A DNA stretch of 33,622 nt from Candidatus Kutchimonas denitrificans (lineage in GTDB: Bacteria > Gemmatimonadota > Gemmatimonadetes > Palauibacterales > KS3-K002), in the NCBI GenBank assembly GCA_011774835.1, contig JAACAK010000012.1, positions 1-33,622 of the forward strand. The letters run 5' to 3'. The translations under genes were made by a program, and so were the position numbers. The notes under the pieces are model-generated. The model worked only from the letters and a program-made list of their open reading frames with translations. It searched no databases and was not told the origin of the DNA. Below are positions 20,049-28,789 of this stretch, one piece after another (the first letter of the stretch is position 1; each line of letters starts with the position of its first letter).

Positions 20049-22676
20049 TTACGGGATGGGCACGATATCGGAGTCCTTCACCGGGATGACCACGACACCG
20101 TTCGTCGTGACACCGTAGAGTCGCAGCTGCACGTTAAGCGGATCAGCCGGCAGGCGCCGCGTGATGCGCAGCGGCCCGACGATCGGATCCCGAATGATCA
20201 ACGTGCCGCGGCTGAACGAGAAGAAGTGCGTGTCCACCAGCTCCACCCGGGCATCACCCGAGCCGAGGAACGCCAGCCGCTCGGTTTCATCGTTCACGCT
20301 GAGCTCGTCCTGGTCGGGGTGCAACGCCGCACCCGTCCCCTCCGGACTGATGTTCTCGTTGATCCCCAGCAAGCGCAGAACATTCGGGCCACCGGGCTGG
20401 TCGGGCCCAAAGAAGTAGGCGAAGGTGCCCCGGGCCACGCCTATGCTGCCGTCGTTGTTGAGCGCGAGGCCGAAGACTACCTGCTCGGCGTTGCCCGGCA
20501 GGTCGCTGACCTGCAACGAGTTCGTGATCGACTGCGTCGCGGAGCGGTAGAGGATGATGCGGCCCGCCCGACCGGGCGTGTCGCCCTCACCGAAGGCGAT
20601 AAATTCGCGGTCGCCGCTGGCCGCGACGAAGGTGGTGTCCTGCAGCCCGATGCTCGGGACCGAGAGATCGGAAAAGATCTCGACGTCCCACCCTTCGGTG
20701 AGGACCTTGTTCTGGACCTTGGCGACGCCGTCGGCCAGCGAGTCAGCGCCGATGATGCACGAACGCGCGGCCGGGCTGGGATCGCCCCGGGTGTGATCGC
20801 AGATGACGAAATTACGGGAGCCGTTGATGTCGAACACGGAGTCGGCGTTGATCACCTGGATCTCCGGGCTACCGGTGGAGACCCGGTCGGCGTACTGGAT
20901 GAAGAAGCGGATCTCCCGCTGGACCGGGTCGTACTCACGGATCGTGCCGTCGTTGTCCGGCAGCGCGGGCACGGTGGAGTAGAGGATCAAACCGTTCGCC
21001 GCCTGCGCCAGGAACTGTGGCCGATCCGAGTATTCGAAGAAGATCACCGGGAAGATGCGTCGCCCGATAGCGTCGAAGTCTTCGATGACCCTGTAGACCT
21101 TGAGATCCTGGGTCTGGAACCGATCGATCTCTCCGACGATGGTACCCCCACCTGTGGTCCGCGCACCCAAATCCACCAGCGAGATGTTGGTGCCGCCCGA
21201 GTTGCCGACCAGCAGCCTGTCCTGCGTGTTATCGATGAACAGACCCCAGGGCTGCGAACCGACCGGCACGTTGGTATCGAAGCGCTCGTTGGCCAGGTCG
21301 AAGGGCCGGACGACGCCGAAGTTGAAGTCGGACAGCAGCAGTAGCTCACGAATCGTGTCGACGGCGGCGTCGTTGATGACCGAGCCTTGCGGGAAACCGA
21401 CGGTGCGACCGGCCACGATGAGCCGCTCGACGAATCCGCCGGCGACGCCCTGGGCGAAGATCGGCGGCGTGGTGCCCGTGCAGGTCAGGCTGGAAGCCGA
21501 GCCAGTCGGGTCGACGGTCGCACCGCAATTCGGCGTGGCGGCGGCGTCGAGCGCCCAGCCGGTGACCTCCATGAACAGCGTGTCGGGTATGTCGTCGAGC
21601 GTGAAGACGGTTGCCGGCAGGTCCAGTGGCCTCAGGGCGAAGGTAAAGGGGACCGTCCCGCTGATCGCTGTGGCAAACGTGGTATCCAATGACACCGTCG
21701 CGGTCGCATCGCCGGTACTCCGTTTGTTGGTGACCAGCACCGACACGCCCATCTGGGTGATGGCAGTCTCGTTGTCTGTCGCGGTGAGGTTGAACAGCAG
21801 CGAATCGTCGGACTCCATTCGCAGCGGCTCGTCTGTCCTGCGCTCGACTCCCCCGGTGACCAGCATGCTGACGCTGGGCGGGATCTGGTCATCGGAGACC
21901 ACAGCCGCGACGTTGACCGTAATCGTGGCAAAAGCGCTGATCGTGTTGAGGTTGATCGCCTCAGCCGTGATGGTCACCTCGCCCGTGGTCCCCGCGGGTA
22001 CAAAAAAATCCAGCAGGGTATCGACGTCGGTGCGGAACTGAGTGAACCGGATCGTATCGGCCAGAGTTACGGCGCCGTCGAGGTTCACGTTCAGCTGCGC
22101 CAGACCGGTTGGATCGCTGGCACGGATACCGACACGGATGATCGTGTTGTCGCGCACCGTCGATCCGGGCGCCGGGGAGAAGATGCTCACGGTAGGCGAA
22201 CCCAGGCCGCCTCCGCCCGTGCCACCGCCGACGATGGCCAGCACCGAAGTCGTCGCTATGTTGCCCTGGGTGTCGATGGCAACGGCACGGATCTCGATCT
22301 CGGTCGGGGTCGTGAACGGCACGGTGAAGGTCGTGGTCACGGTGAACGTGGTGACCTGACCCGCGGTTCGCGCCGTATCGGTGGTCAGCAACCGACCCAG
22401 CACGATGGTGTCCCCATCGGCCGTGATGATCTGTTCGAACTGATCGGTGCGACGCAGCTCGGTAACGACCTGAGAGATGCCGATGAAGTCCTCGGCCTCT
22501 ACGGTCACGATCAGAGTATCGGTTAAACTCTGGACGTTGGTCACCGACACTACGGGCGGGGTCTCGTCGACCAGCGGCGTGAAGACCGCGTCGTCTTCCT
22601 CGCACGCCGTCATTCCAATCGCGGTCACGGCGATCATGCCGAAAAGCAGCCGCGCCCATCCCCTTGCGCTTCGCAT
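20049..22676 (-). CDS. Large putative lipoprotein with Ig-like and beta-propeller-like regions
   Basis: I do not recognise a named family. The 875-residue product has an N-terminal hydrophobic signal and lipobox MTAC with Cys25, followed by Glu-Glu-Asp. Three Thr/Val-rich, Ig/cadherin-like segments follow (about 40-150, 160-258 and 264-380), with a Gly-rich hinge GGGTGGGGLG at 150-159. Cys384 and Cys399 could form a disulfide. From about 420 the sequence looks like a propeller: SQPWGLFIDNTQDRLLVGNS at 474-493 is YVTN-like, and later blades include EFIAFGEGD and GSIGVARGTF. ATG 22676 follows GGGAG by about 8 bases, 75 bases after pilQ on the same strand. It is probably a cell-surface or outer-membrane partner of the pilus, by context only. 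Confidence 0.82.
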   Translation of the reverse strand: MRSARGWARLLFGMIAVTAIGMTACEEDDAVFTPLVDETPPVVSVTNVQSLTDTLIVTVEAEDFIGISQVVTELRRTDQFEQIITADGDTIVLGRLLTTDTARTAGQVTTFTVTTTFTVPFTTPTEIEIRAVAIDTQGNIATTSVLAIVGGGTGGGGLGSPTVSIFSPAPGSTVRDNTIIRVGIRASDPTGLAQLNVNLDGAVTLADTIRFTQFRTDVDTLLDFFVPAGTTGEVTITAEAINLNTISAFATITVNVAAVVSDDQIPPSVSMLVTGGVERRTDEPLRMESDDSLLFNLTATDNETAITQMGVSVLVTNKRSTGDATATVSLDTTFATAISGTVPFTFALRPLDLPATVFTLDDIPDTLFMEVTGWALDAAATPNCGATVDPTGSASSLTCTGTTPPIFAQGVAGGFVERLIVAGRTVGFPQGSVINDAAVDTIRELLLLSDFNFGVVRPFDLANERFDTNVPVGSQPWGLFIDNTQDRLLVGNSGGTNISLVDLGARTTGGGTIVGEIDRFQTQDLKVYRVIEDFDAIGRRIFPVIFFEYSDRPQFLAQAANGLILYSTVPALPDNDGTIREYDPVQREIRFFIQYADRVSTGSPEIQVINADSVFDINGSRNFVICDHTRGDPSPAARSCIIGADSLADGVAKVQNKVLTEGWDVEIFSDLSVPSIGLQDTTFVAASGDREFIAFGEGDTPGRAGRIILYRSATQSITNSLQVSDLPGNAEQVVFGLALNNDGSIGVARGTFAYFFGPDQPGGPNVLRLLGINENISPEGTGAALHPDQDELSVNDETERLAFLGSGDARVELVDTHFFSFSRGTLIIRDPIVGPLRITRRLPADPLNVQLRLYGVTTNGVVVIPVKDSDIVPIP

Positions 22677-22751
22677 ATGACTACTCCCTCACTTTGTTGC
22701 CGGTCGTCATCGGGCGGTCGGGCTCTGCCGGAGAGCGCCGGTGCGGTTCTT

Positions 22752-24617
22752 CTAGTTCGATGAGACCGCCTCGTCCACAATATGCGGAGTGACCAGTATC
22801 AGCAGGTCCTGCTTGCCTTCATCGGACCTGCGAGTCCGGAACAGCCCACCGACGAGGGGGAGGTCCATCAGGATCGGGATGCCGCTCTCGGTTTCGGTTA
22901 CCTCGCTCACGGTCAGACCACCGATCACACCGGTCTCACCGTCGGCGAGGATCAATCGGGTATTGCCTTCCTGGGTCTGGAACACGAAGCCGATGTCGCC
23001 CGGCGCCACCTGAACGCCCGAGCGCTCGGCGTGCAAGTCCAGCACGATGCGTCGGTCGTGCGTGATGTGAGGCGTGACTTCCAGCTTGATGCCCGTTTCC
23101 TGCAGCTGGACGGTCGACTGCGGGAACTGAGCCTGGGCCGCCTGGCCTGCCTGGCCGCCGCCGGCGGCGCCGCCCGCGCCGTAGTCGACGATCCGGATCG
23201 GGGTGCGCTCCCCGACGAGGATGTCGGCGGCCTGGTTGTCCATGGTCTGGATCGTGGGGGCGGCCACGATGTCGGAGAGGTCCTGCCGCTCCAGCGCCTC
23301 GATGAAGGTGAAGAGCCGGAAGTCTCCGAGCGCCGCCGAGGTCAGCAGCTGCAGCGCCGGCAGCACGAGACGCTCACGGGCGTTGGCCAGCGCCGCGACG
23401 GAGGACCCGCTGAAAGACAGCTGGTCCACCTGGCTCAGCGGTTTGACCACGGTCTCGGGTACGCCGTCGAAGTCCGCGTCGACCAGCTCCCAATCACGGG
23501 GATCGGTGGAGGGCCCCGGGTTCAGCTCGTTGAGCTGATTGCCGCCGGTGTCCTTGAGATCCCAGGCGATCCCGAGCTCCTCGATATCGGAGCGATCGAC
23601 GAAGATGATCTTCGCGGAGATCACGACCTGGGGTGTCCGGACATCCAGGTCGGTGATCAGCTGCTGGGTGATCTCGAGGTTCTCCTCCAGGTCCGTGACG
23701 ATGATCGAGTTCGTCGCCTCGTTGGCGATGATCTTGCCGCGATCGGAGATCGCCGGCTGGATCGCCTGGGCGAGCTCGGTCACCGGGGCGTAGTTGATCT
23801 TGAAGATCTGGGTCTGCAGCTGGACCAGCTGCTGACGCTCCTGCAGGTTCTCGAGCCGGTCGACCCGAATGATGCCGGTCCCGGTCTCGACCGCGGTCAG
23901 CCCCTGAGCGTCGAGGATCGCTTTCAGCGCGAGATCCCACGGCTGGTTCCGGATGTTCGCCGTGACGGTCCCCTCGACGCCGGAACCCGGCACGAACGAC
24001 TTGCCGGTGAAGTCGGCGAAGTTGTTCAGCACGTCACGGATGTCGGTGTTCTCGAACGTGACCGTGATCCGGGGCATCTGGCTCACCGGTGTCTGTTCCT
24101 GCCGAAATGTCCCCGTCGTCTGCTGCTGTTGTTGTTGAGTCCGCCGCGGGGTGGGGCGGGCCTCAGCCGCCTCGGGCAACGGCACCGGGGTCGGCGCTGC
24201 CGCCGGGGCCGTGTCCTCACGTCGGCTGGCCCACGAATCGAACGTCATCCCCTCGGGATTGGGGAAGGAGACACGGATCTCGCTACCCTGCCGCGTGAGC
24301 GTGTAGCTGGTGGGCTCGGTCAGCTCGACGACGATGCGTACGACATCGTCGCGGAACTGGCTGGTCCGCACCCGCACGACCCCTCCACGCCGGATATCCT
24401 CGAAGTTGGCTCGGCCGAGGGCATGCCTGGCGCCCTTCAGGTCGACGATCAGACGCGGTGGCTCGGTGAGCAGAAAGTCCGAATAGCCGACTTCACCGCT
24501 GGTCCGAACGACCACCTCGGTGTAGCCGGCGACGGGCTCTATTCTGAGCTCGGTCACCGCGGCGGGATCGTTGGCCGCCGCAGCCGCCAGAATCAAGATT
24601 AACGTATGGAGCATCAT
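22752..24617 (-). CDS. pilQ: Type IV pilus secretin PilQ
   Basis: Outer-membrane channel through which the pilus exits. A short signal peptide (about 1-15) is followed by a single AMIN peptidoglycan-binding domain (about 22-117), a Pro/Gln-rich linker with a six-Gln run (about 134-180), the N0/STN domain (about 183-255), N1 (about 268-330) and the C-terminal secretin domain (about 330-615). The secretin region shows QAADILVGERTPI, ETGIKLEVTPHI and DLPLVGGLFRTR. The 621 residues are within PilQ range, though E. coli-type and Pseudomonas PilQ often carry two AMIN domains. A loop at 380-388 reads DADFDGVPE, which resembles a calcium-binding motif. The ATG overlaps the pilP stop (ATGA). Confidence 0.96.
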   Translation of the reverse strand: MMLHTLILILAAAAANDPAAVTELRIEPVAGYTEVVVRTSGEVGYSDFLLTEPPRLIVDLKGARHALGRANFEDIRRGGVVRVRTSQFRDDVVRIVVELTEPTSYTLTRQGSEIRVSFPNPEGMTFDSWASRREDTAPAAAPTPVPLPEAAEARPTPRRTQQQQQQTTGTFRQEQTPVSQMPRITVTFENTDIRDVLNNFADFTGKSFVPGSGVEGTVTANIRNQPWDLALKAILDAQGLTAVETGTGIIRVDRLENLQERQQLVQLQTQIFKINYAPVTELAQAIQPAISDRGKIIANEATNSIIVTDLEENLEITQQLITDLDVRTPQVVISAKIIFVDRSDIEELGIAWDLKDTGGNQLNELNPGPSTDPRDWELVDADFDGVPETVVKPLSQVDQLSFSGSSVAALANARERLVLPALQLLTSAALGDFRLFTFIEALERQDLSDIVAAPTIQTMDNQAADILVGERTPIRIVDYGAGGAAGGGQAGQAAQAQFPQSTVQLQETGIKLEVTPHITHDRRIVLDLHAERSGVQVAPGDIGFVFQTQEGNTRLILADGETGVIGGLTVSEVTETESGIPILMDLPLVGGLFRTRRSDEGKQDLLILVTPHIVDEAVSSN

Positions 24618-25060
24618 CCTTGCTCCTCCTCTTCTCTTCTGATGCGCAGCGTCTCGCTGCGGGTCACGCCGAACTGGGTGACCTGGAAGACGACTGCGTC
24701 CGGCCGGATTTCGACGACGCGAGCGTTGCCAACGATGTCGCCGCGACGAACGCGATAACTCTTTTCGGTCGCGCGGTCGACCAGCGAAGCGACGCTGCCG
24801 GCCGAGCCTCCGAAGATGATGCCGGTGAGGTCCAGGTTCTCGAAAATGGGTCCACCGGTGTCCTCTTCGATCAAGTTGACGAAGGGATTGCGGCGGCTGT
24901 CCGTCGGATAGACGAACGTCTCGCGCCGGTACACTTCCAGCAGCGGAGACTGGCTCCCGGGCTGAGCTTGCGACGTATCCTGGAGCGCCGGAGAGCCGGC
25001 AGGCGGAGCCCCCACCAGGCTGGCCAGCAGGGCGACCAGGGTCAGAGCCGCGCTAACCAC
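24614..25060 (-). CDS. pilP: Pilus assembly protein PilP
   Basis: Periplasmic link between the PilN/PilO inner-membrane complex and the PilQ secretin. The 148-residue product has an N-terminal hydrophobic segment and a Pro/Gln-rich spacer. The beta-rich PilP fold shows RRNPFVNLI (about 56-64), LTGIIFGG (about 78-85), YRVRRGDIVGNARVVEIRPDAVVFQ and an acidic end. There is no cysteine in the signal region, so unlike proteobacterial PilP it is not an evident lipoprotein. The GTG start has AAGGAG 6 bases upstream and overlaps pilO by 8 bases. Identification rests on the fold-like motifs and on its place between pilO and pilQ. Confidence 0.9.
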   Translation of the reverse strand: MVSAALTLVALLASLVGAPPAGSPALQDTSQAQPGSQSPLLEVYRRETFVYPTDSRRNPFVNLIEEDTGGPIFENLDLTGIIFGGSAGSVASLVDRATEKSYRVRRGDIVGNARVVEIRPDAVVFQVTQFGVTRSETLRIRREEEEQG

Positions 25061-25664
25061 GGGACGCTCCTTGGGTTACAGGTGTAGTCGGCGTAGCTCC
25101 GAGCACGAAGGTCTCAATTACGAAGGAGACCTCCAGCGGCGCTTCCATGTCGCGGGTCGCGCGACTGCGTGGCGCGAGCGAGATCTGAACGTTCGTCGGC
25201 TTGATAATCCGCGGAAGCGAGGCGATGCGGGCCAGGAACCTGCCGACGGCGTGGTAGTCACCCAACACGGCGATCTGGAAGGTCTGCTTGGTGTAATAGT
25301 CGCCCGCTTCGGCAGCCTGTGGCTGCAGGCGCGATAGCTCGAGACCGAGCAGTGTGGTCTGTTGCGAGATGGCATCGAGAAGCTCCGGCACCTCTTCCGA
25401 TTCCGGGATGAACTCCTCGAAGATCCTGAGCTGCCGCTCGAGCAACGCCATGCGAGACTGGAGATCGTCGCGACGGGCGATGTTGATCCGCGCGCGTCCG
25501 TTCTGGTTCTCGAGCTCCTCCAGCCTCTGCTCGGCGACCTGTATATTGTTCGTCCGGCCATCGAGCATGTAGATCTTGGCCGCCCACCAGAGCGCGGCCA
25601 CGACGAGCAGCATCAGGATGAGCGCCTGCTTTCGGCCTTTTGGATCTGCTGGTAACAGGGCCAC
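25053..25664 (-). CDS. pilO: Pilus assembly protein PilO
   Basis: Inner-membrane protein that dimerises with PilN to form the alignment subcomplex. There is one transmembrane helix at about 14-31 (ALILMLLVVAALWWAAK), a periplasmic coiled coil (about 40-88), the PilO signature FIPESEEVPELLDAISQ (about 84-100) and a ferredoxin-like C-terminal domain (FQIAVLGDYHAVGRFLARI). The 203 residues are typical. GTG 25664 lies 6 bases after the pilN stop, with GGGGAG about 9 bases upstream, and the gene overlaps pilP by 8 bases, so translation is coupled. Confidence 0.94.
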   Translation of the reverse strand: MALLPADPKGRKQALILMLLVVAALWWAAKIYMLDGRTNNIQVAEQRLEELENQNGRARINIARRDDLQSRMALLERQLRIFEEFIPESEEVPELLDAISQQTTLLGLELSRLQPQAAEAGDYYTKQTFQIAVLGDYHAVGRFLARIASLPRIIKPTNVQISLAPRSRATRDMEAPLEVSFVIETFVLGATPTTPVTQGASRG

Positions 25665-25670
25665 GGCTAT

Positions 25671-26339
25671 CTACTCCCCTGCGATGACAATCGGCTCGGT
25701 AACGATCACCGACGAATCCGGCTGCTGATAGCGAGCCAATAGCACGAAGCTGTGAACGAGTCTCTGACCTTGCTGAATCTGCTCCTGCGACTGGAGTCGG
25801 ACCGTTCGGATAAACGGCGAGGCCTCCAGATCACGGATGAAGCGTGTAAGAGCTGGTACCTGGCCGGTCATACCATCGATTCGGAATTCCACTTCGACCC
25901 CGACGCCGGCGGTCTGCTGAAGCGACGTCAGCCAGGTATGGTCAGGCAGCGCCGCGGAGATCTCATCGAGGATGTGGGCCCAGACGTAGCGATCGGAGTC
26001 GATCTGGCGAATGACATTGGTCTTCTGTGTCAGCGTGTCCTGCCGCGCCTTGAGGCTGTCGGCGGCCTGGATGGCTTCGGCGTAGCGGATCGAGTCCTCT
26101 CGCTGGACCTCCAGCTCTTCCTGCAGGTTGCCGAGCACCACGCCCTGCCGGAAGAAGGTGAAGCCGAGGTGCGCGACTGCCAGGATCGCCGCGGCGACGA
26201 CCAGAATGACCAGCGGGTCCCCGCGGACCATGTCCTGGAGACCCTCGAACTTGGGAAGCGAGAGCTTTCGCCCTCCCTTCTGACGGGCTACTCCCCGTTT
26301 TCCACCGGGGAGCAGGTTCATCTCGATCAACGCCAGCAT
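25671..26339 (-). CDS. pilN: Pilus assembly protein PilN
   Basis: Bitopic inner-membrane protein. Its cytoplasmic N-terminal motif binds the actin-like PilM and its periplasmic part pairs with PilO. The motif IEMNLLPGGKR (5-15) is the PilN hallmark xINLLP. It is followed by a longer than usual basic cytoplasmic segment, a transmembrane helix at about 42-62 (PLVILVVAAAILAVAHLGFTFF), a coiled coil and the ferredoxin-like domain with WAHILDEISAALPDHTWLTSL. The 222 residues are slightly above the common 180-210. It lies 41 bases after pilM; the ribosome-binding site is weak. Confidence 0.93.
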   Translation of the reverse strand: MLALIEMNLLPGGKRGVARQKGGRKLSLPKFEGLQDMVRGDPLVILVVAAAILAVAHLGFTFFRQGVVLGNLQEELEVQREDSIRYAEAIQAADSLKARQDTLTQKTNVIRQIDSDRYVWAHILDEISAALPDHTWLTSLQQTAGVGVEVEFRIDGMTGQVPALTRFIRDLEASPFIRTVRLQSQEQIQQGQRLVHSFVLLARYQQPDSSVIVTEPIVIAGE

Positions 26340-26380
26340 CTCACATATCCAATCGGATAAGAGTCAAAGCCGGTCGTGCG

Positions 26381-27427
26381 TCAGGCGGCACGCCTCAAGG
26401 CCAGGCCGACGGGCAGAACGAGCATCGGGCCCATGTCGGCGATGGAGATGAGGTCGAAAGCACCGGGGTCGACGTCGACCCTCTGCACGGGGTTCGCGAT
26501 CTCGGCCGGGACCTGCAGCCGGTCGGCGAGCGCCTCCGCCATGCGGACGACGCGCGCGCCGCCGCCGCAGACGTAGATCCGGGAGAGGCCCGCCTGACTC
26601 GAGCTCGCCTGCAGGAACGCCGCGGCGCGCTCGACACCCAGGGCCACTTCCTCGGCCCGCTGACCGATGAATTCCTCCAGCTCGGGATCGGTGGTCCGAC
26701 CTTCGAGGACATCTTCGGCCGACTCGGCGGTGAGGCCTCGCTCGCGCTGCAGGCTCTCCCGCAGCCGCCGGGTGCCGAAAGCGAGATCCCGGGTAAGGAC
26801 CGGAACGCCGTGCTCCAGCAGGTTAACGTTCGTCGTCTCGTGACCGATGTTGACGAAGCCGACCACGCCGGTCATCGCTTCAGGATAGTTGAGCTCGAAC
26901 GCGTTGTGAAGTGCGAACGCGTCGACATCGATGACCTCGGGCTCCAGGCCGGCGTCGAGCAGCAGGGCCACCTTGTTCTCGACCAGCTCCCGCTTCGCCG
27001 CCACGAGCAGCACGGTCATCTGAAGCCCTTCGCTCATCGGATCGAGGATCTGGAAGTCGAGCTCCACGCTCTCCATGTCGAACGGGACGTGCTGCTCCGC
27101 CTCCCAGCGGATCACCTCCCGGGCGTCCGACTCCTTCATGCGGTCCATCTGGATCCGCTTGATGATCACGTCGCGGCCCCCGACCGCGGTGACCACCTTC
27201 TTCTCCTTCACTCCCGCCGTCTCGAACAGCGAGCGAATCGTGCTGGCGACGAGGGTGGGGTCCATCACCTCGCCTTCGACGATCGCGTCGGCGACCAGCG
27301 GGGTGGCCGCGGCCTTCGAGATGCGGGGCCGTCCCTTGCCATGATCCATGACGACCAGCTTCACGTAGCCGCTACCGATGTCGAGTCCTACGGTCCGCTT
27401 GCGGCGTCCCAATCCGAGAAGAGCCAT
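26381..27427 (-). CDS. pilM: Pilus assembly protein PilM, actin-like
   Basis: Cytoplasmic FtsA/actin-fold ATPase that binds the PilN N-terminus and connects the pilus motor platform to the secretin. The ATP-binding signatures are VGLDIGSGYVKLV (13-25), GFVNIGHETTNVNLLEHG (about 190-207) and YVCGGGARV (about 295-303). The segment VIRWEAEQHVPFDMESVELDF is strongly PilM-like. The 348 residues are typical. ATG 27427 is the first gene after a near-consensus promoter and heads the pilMNOPQ-lipoprotein operon. Confidence 0.96.
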   Translation of the reverse strand: MALLGLGRRKRTVGLDIGSGYVKLVVMDHGKGRPRISKAAATPLVADAIVEGEVMDPTLVASTIRSLFETAGVKEKKVVTAVGGRDVIIKRIQMDRMKESDAREVIRWEAEQHVPFDMESVELDFQILDPMSEGLQMTVLLVAAKRELVENKVALLLDAGLEPEVIDVDAFALHNAFELNYPEAMTGVVGFVNIGHETTNVNLLEHGVPVLTRDLAFGTRRLRESLQRERGLTAESAEDVLEGRTTDPELEEFIGQRAEEVALGVERAAAFLQASSSQAGLSRIYVCGGGARVVRMAEALADRLQVPAEIANPVQRVDVDPGAFDLISIADMGPMLVLPVGLALRRAA

Positions 27428-27531
27428 TTTGTCGAAAAGTCTAGGTTCCTAACGTGAAAGCTCGCTTGACCTCATGAAACGGTGAAAGCGAAGGTGCTAA
27501 GCTGTAGTGGGACCTAGGGGTAGGGCCCTGT

Positions 27532-27560
27532 ATCTTAGCCCCCCGCGTCAATTTTGTCAA
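27532..27560 (-). promoter_or_regulatory. Sigma-70 promoter of the pilMNOPQ operon
   Basis: On the minus strand TTGACA (27560-27555) and TAAGAT (27537-27532) are separated by exactly 17 bases, the best promoter match I found in the window. The predicted start near 27525 gives a leader of about 98 bases before pilM. That leader holds a direct repeat (GTGAAAGC on the + strand at 27454-27461 and 27482-27489). Confidence 0.7.
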
Positions 27561-27595
27561 CAACGGCGAGGGGATCAGGCAAGGGGGCTGCAGGG

Positions 27596-28789
27596 TCAGC
27601 CCTCCTCCAATATCTCCAACCAGGAAAATTGCGCAAGGGGGTGCGGTGAAACGAGTTTCGGGCTCCGGAGCGCTCGCTCGAGAGCGCATCCCGAATAGCC
27701 CAGCTCGCCCCCACCGACCACCCGGGCGCGGGCCTCGTCATCCCGCAGCAGGATCACGGCGCCCCGTGAACGGGCACCCTGCCAGGAAAGCTGGCCCTGG
27801 ATCATGATCAGGCCGTGGAACTCGAGGTCGCCACGCACCTCGAGGTCCCCCTCCACCAGCAGGACCCCCTGCCCGCGGCCTCCGGTCTGAAGCAGCAGGT
27901 CACCCCGGGCGTGGACGATCGGCAGATAATCGAAACAGGGATGACCCGGGTCGGCCGGCTCGCCCCAGTTGGTCGCCTCACCCGTATCGCAGCGTTCGGC
28001 GCCGTCCACGACCGGACGGAGGCGATCGAGGAGGGTCCCGGCCGGGACCACAATCTCAGCGCTGCGAGCCAGCTCCTGAAAGGCGGCCGCGGCCTCGGCG
28101 CGGAGCAGGGACAGCTCCGGCCCGACCGTCGCCACGGAGGGTGCGCCCTCCAGACGCGACCCGGGATCGACGTGAACCCGGCCGGCGGGTCCGATCATCG
28201 CTCCCGCTCGCTCGTCTTGTCTTCCGTCGCAGTCTCCACCGCCCGACACCGGGCGGTGATCGACTCCGCTGACCGTCGCGCCGCCGCTCACGTCGACTCC
28301 ACCGCCGCTGACGATCGCGGCGTGGCAGCACCAGCGAGCAGGCTCCGGCGCCCGGAGCAGCCGGGCAACTACCCGGCGGCCTCCCCCGGGACCCCGGACC
28401 GCTCCGACCGACGCGAGGAGGTGGTAGCCGCCCCCGCCCGCGTCCTCTTCTCCCGTTTCAGCGAACCGGCTCAGCCGGGTCACCCGGGTCTGATAGCGAT
28501 CCCCGGTAGCCAACGCTCCGGCGCCCATCATCACAGCACCACCCACGGGCAGCCCGTCCACCCGCTCGGCGTCCCAAGCGGCGAGGGCGGCGCTGAGCCC
28601 GGATTCCGCGGCATACAACGCGGGCGCGGCCGCCGACGTGGCCCGGGCGATGCGTGATTGCCGGATCGACACGTGAAGCCCTGACGCGACGACTGCCGCC
28701 AGCACCGCCAGGAAGACGACGACGGCCAGAAGGGCCAGCCCGCAGTCATCGGCCGGGGTCGGATGCCGGCCTTCCCTCCGGTCAGCCAC
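27596..28789 (-). CDS. PilX/GspK-like minor pilin with long beta-rich C-terminus
   Basis: Probable pilus tip/minor pilin. One hydrophobic N-terminal helix (LALLAVVVFLAVLAAVVASG, about 18-37) lacks the Glu5 of ordinary prepilins, as in PilX/GspK. It is followed by a segment ending YAAESGLSAALAAWDAE, a typical PilX region. The C-terminal half contains repeated Gly/Val strands (AAIVSGGGVDVSGGATVSG and GVLLVEGDLEVRGDLEFHG) that resemble polymer-forming or beta-helix proteins. The start is set at GTG 28789 (397 residues), with GGGGA 8 bases upstream and an 8-base overlap with pilW. An ATG at 28819 is an alternative. It is the last gene of the minor-pilin group. Confidence 0.82.
   Translation of the reverse strand: MADRREGRHPTPADDCGLALLAVVVFLAVLAAVVASGLHVSIRQSRIARATSAAAPALYAAESGLSAALAAWDAERVDGLPVGGAVMMGAGALATGDRYQTRVTRLSRFAETGEEDAGGGGYHLLASVGAVRGPGGGRRVVARLLRAPEPARWCCHAAIVSGGGVDVSGGATVSGVDHRPVSGGGDCDGRQDERAGAMIGPAGRVHVDPGSRLEGAPSVATVGPELSLLRAEAAAAFQELARSAEIVVPAGTLLDRLRPVVDGAERCDTGEATNWGEPADPGHPCFDYLPIVHARGDLLLQTGGRGQGVLLVEGDLEVRGDLEFHGLIMIQGQLSWQGARSRGAVILLRDDEARARVVGGGELGYSGCALERALRSPKLVSPHPLAQFSWLEILEEG

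Noticed and set aside
27583-27604. Hairpin overlapping the stop of the PilX-like gene as a terminator
   Set aside because: There are only six strong pairs (GGGCTG/CAGCCC), with no U-run, and it overlaps the stop codon. It is too weak to call.
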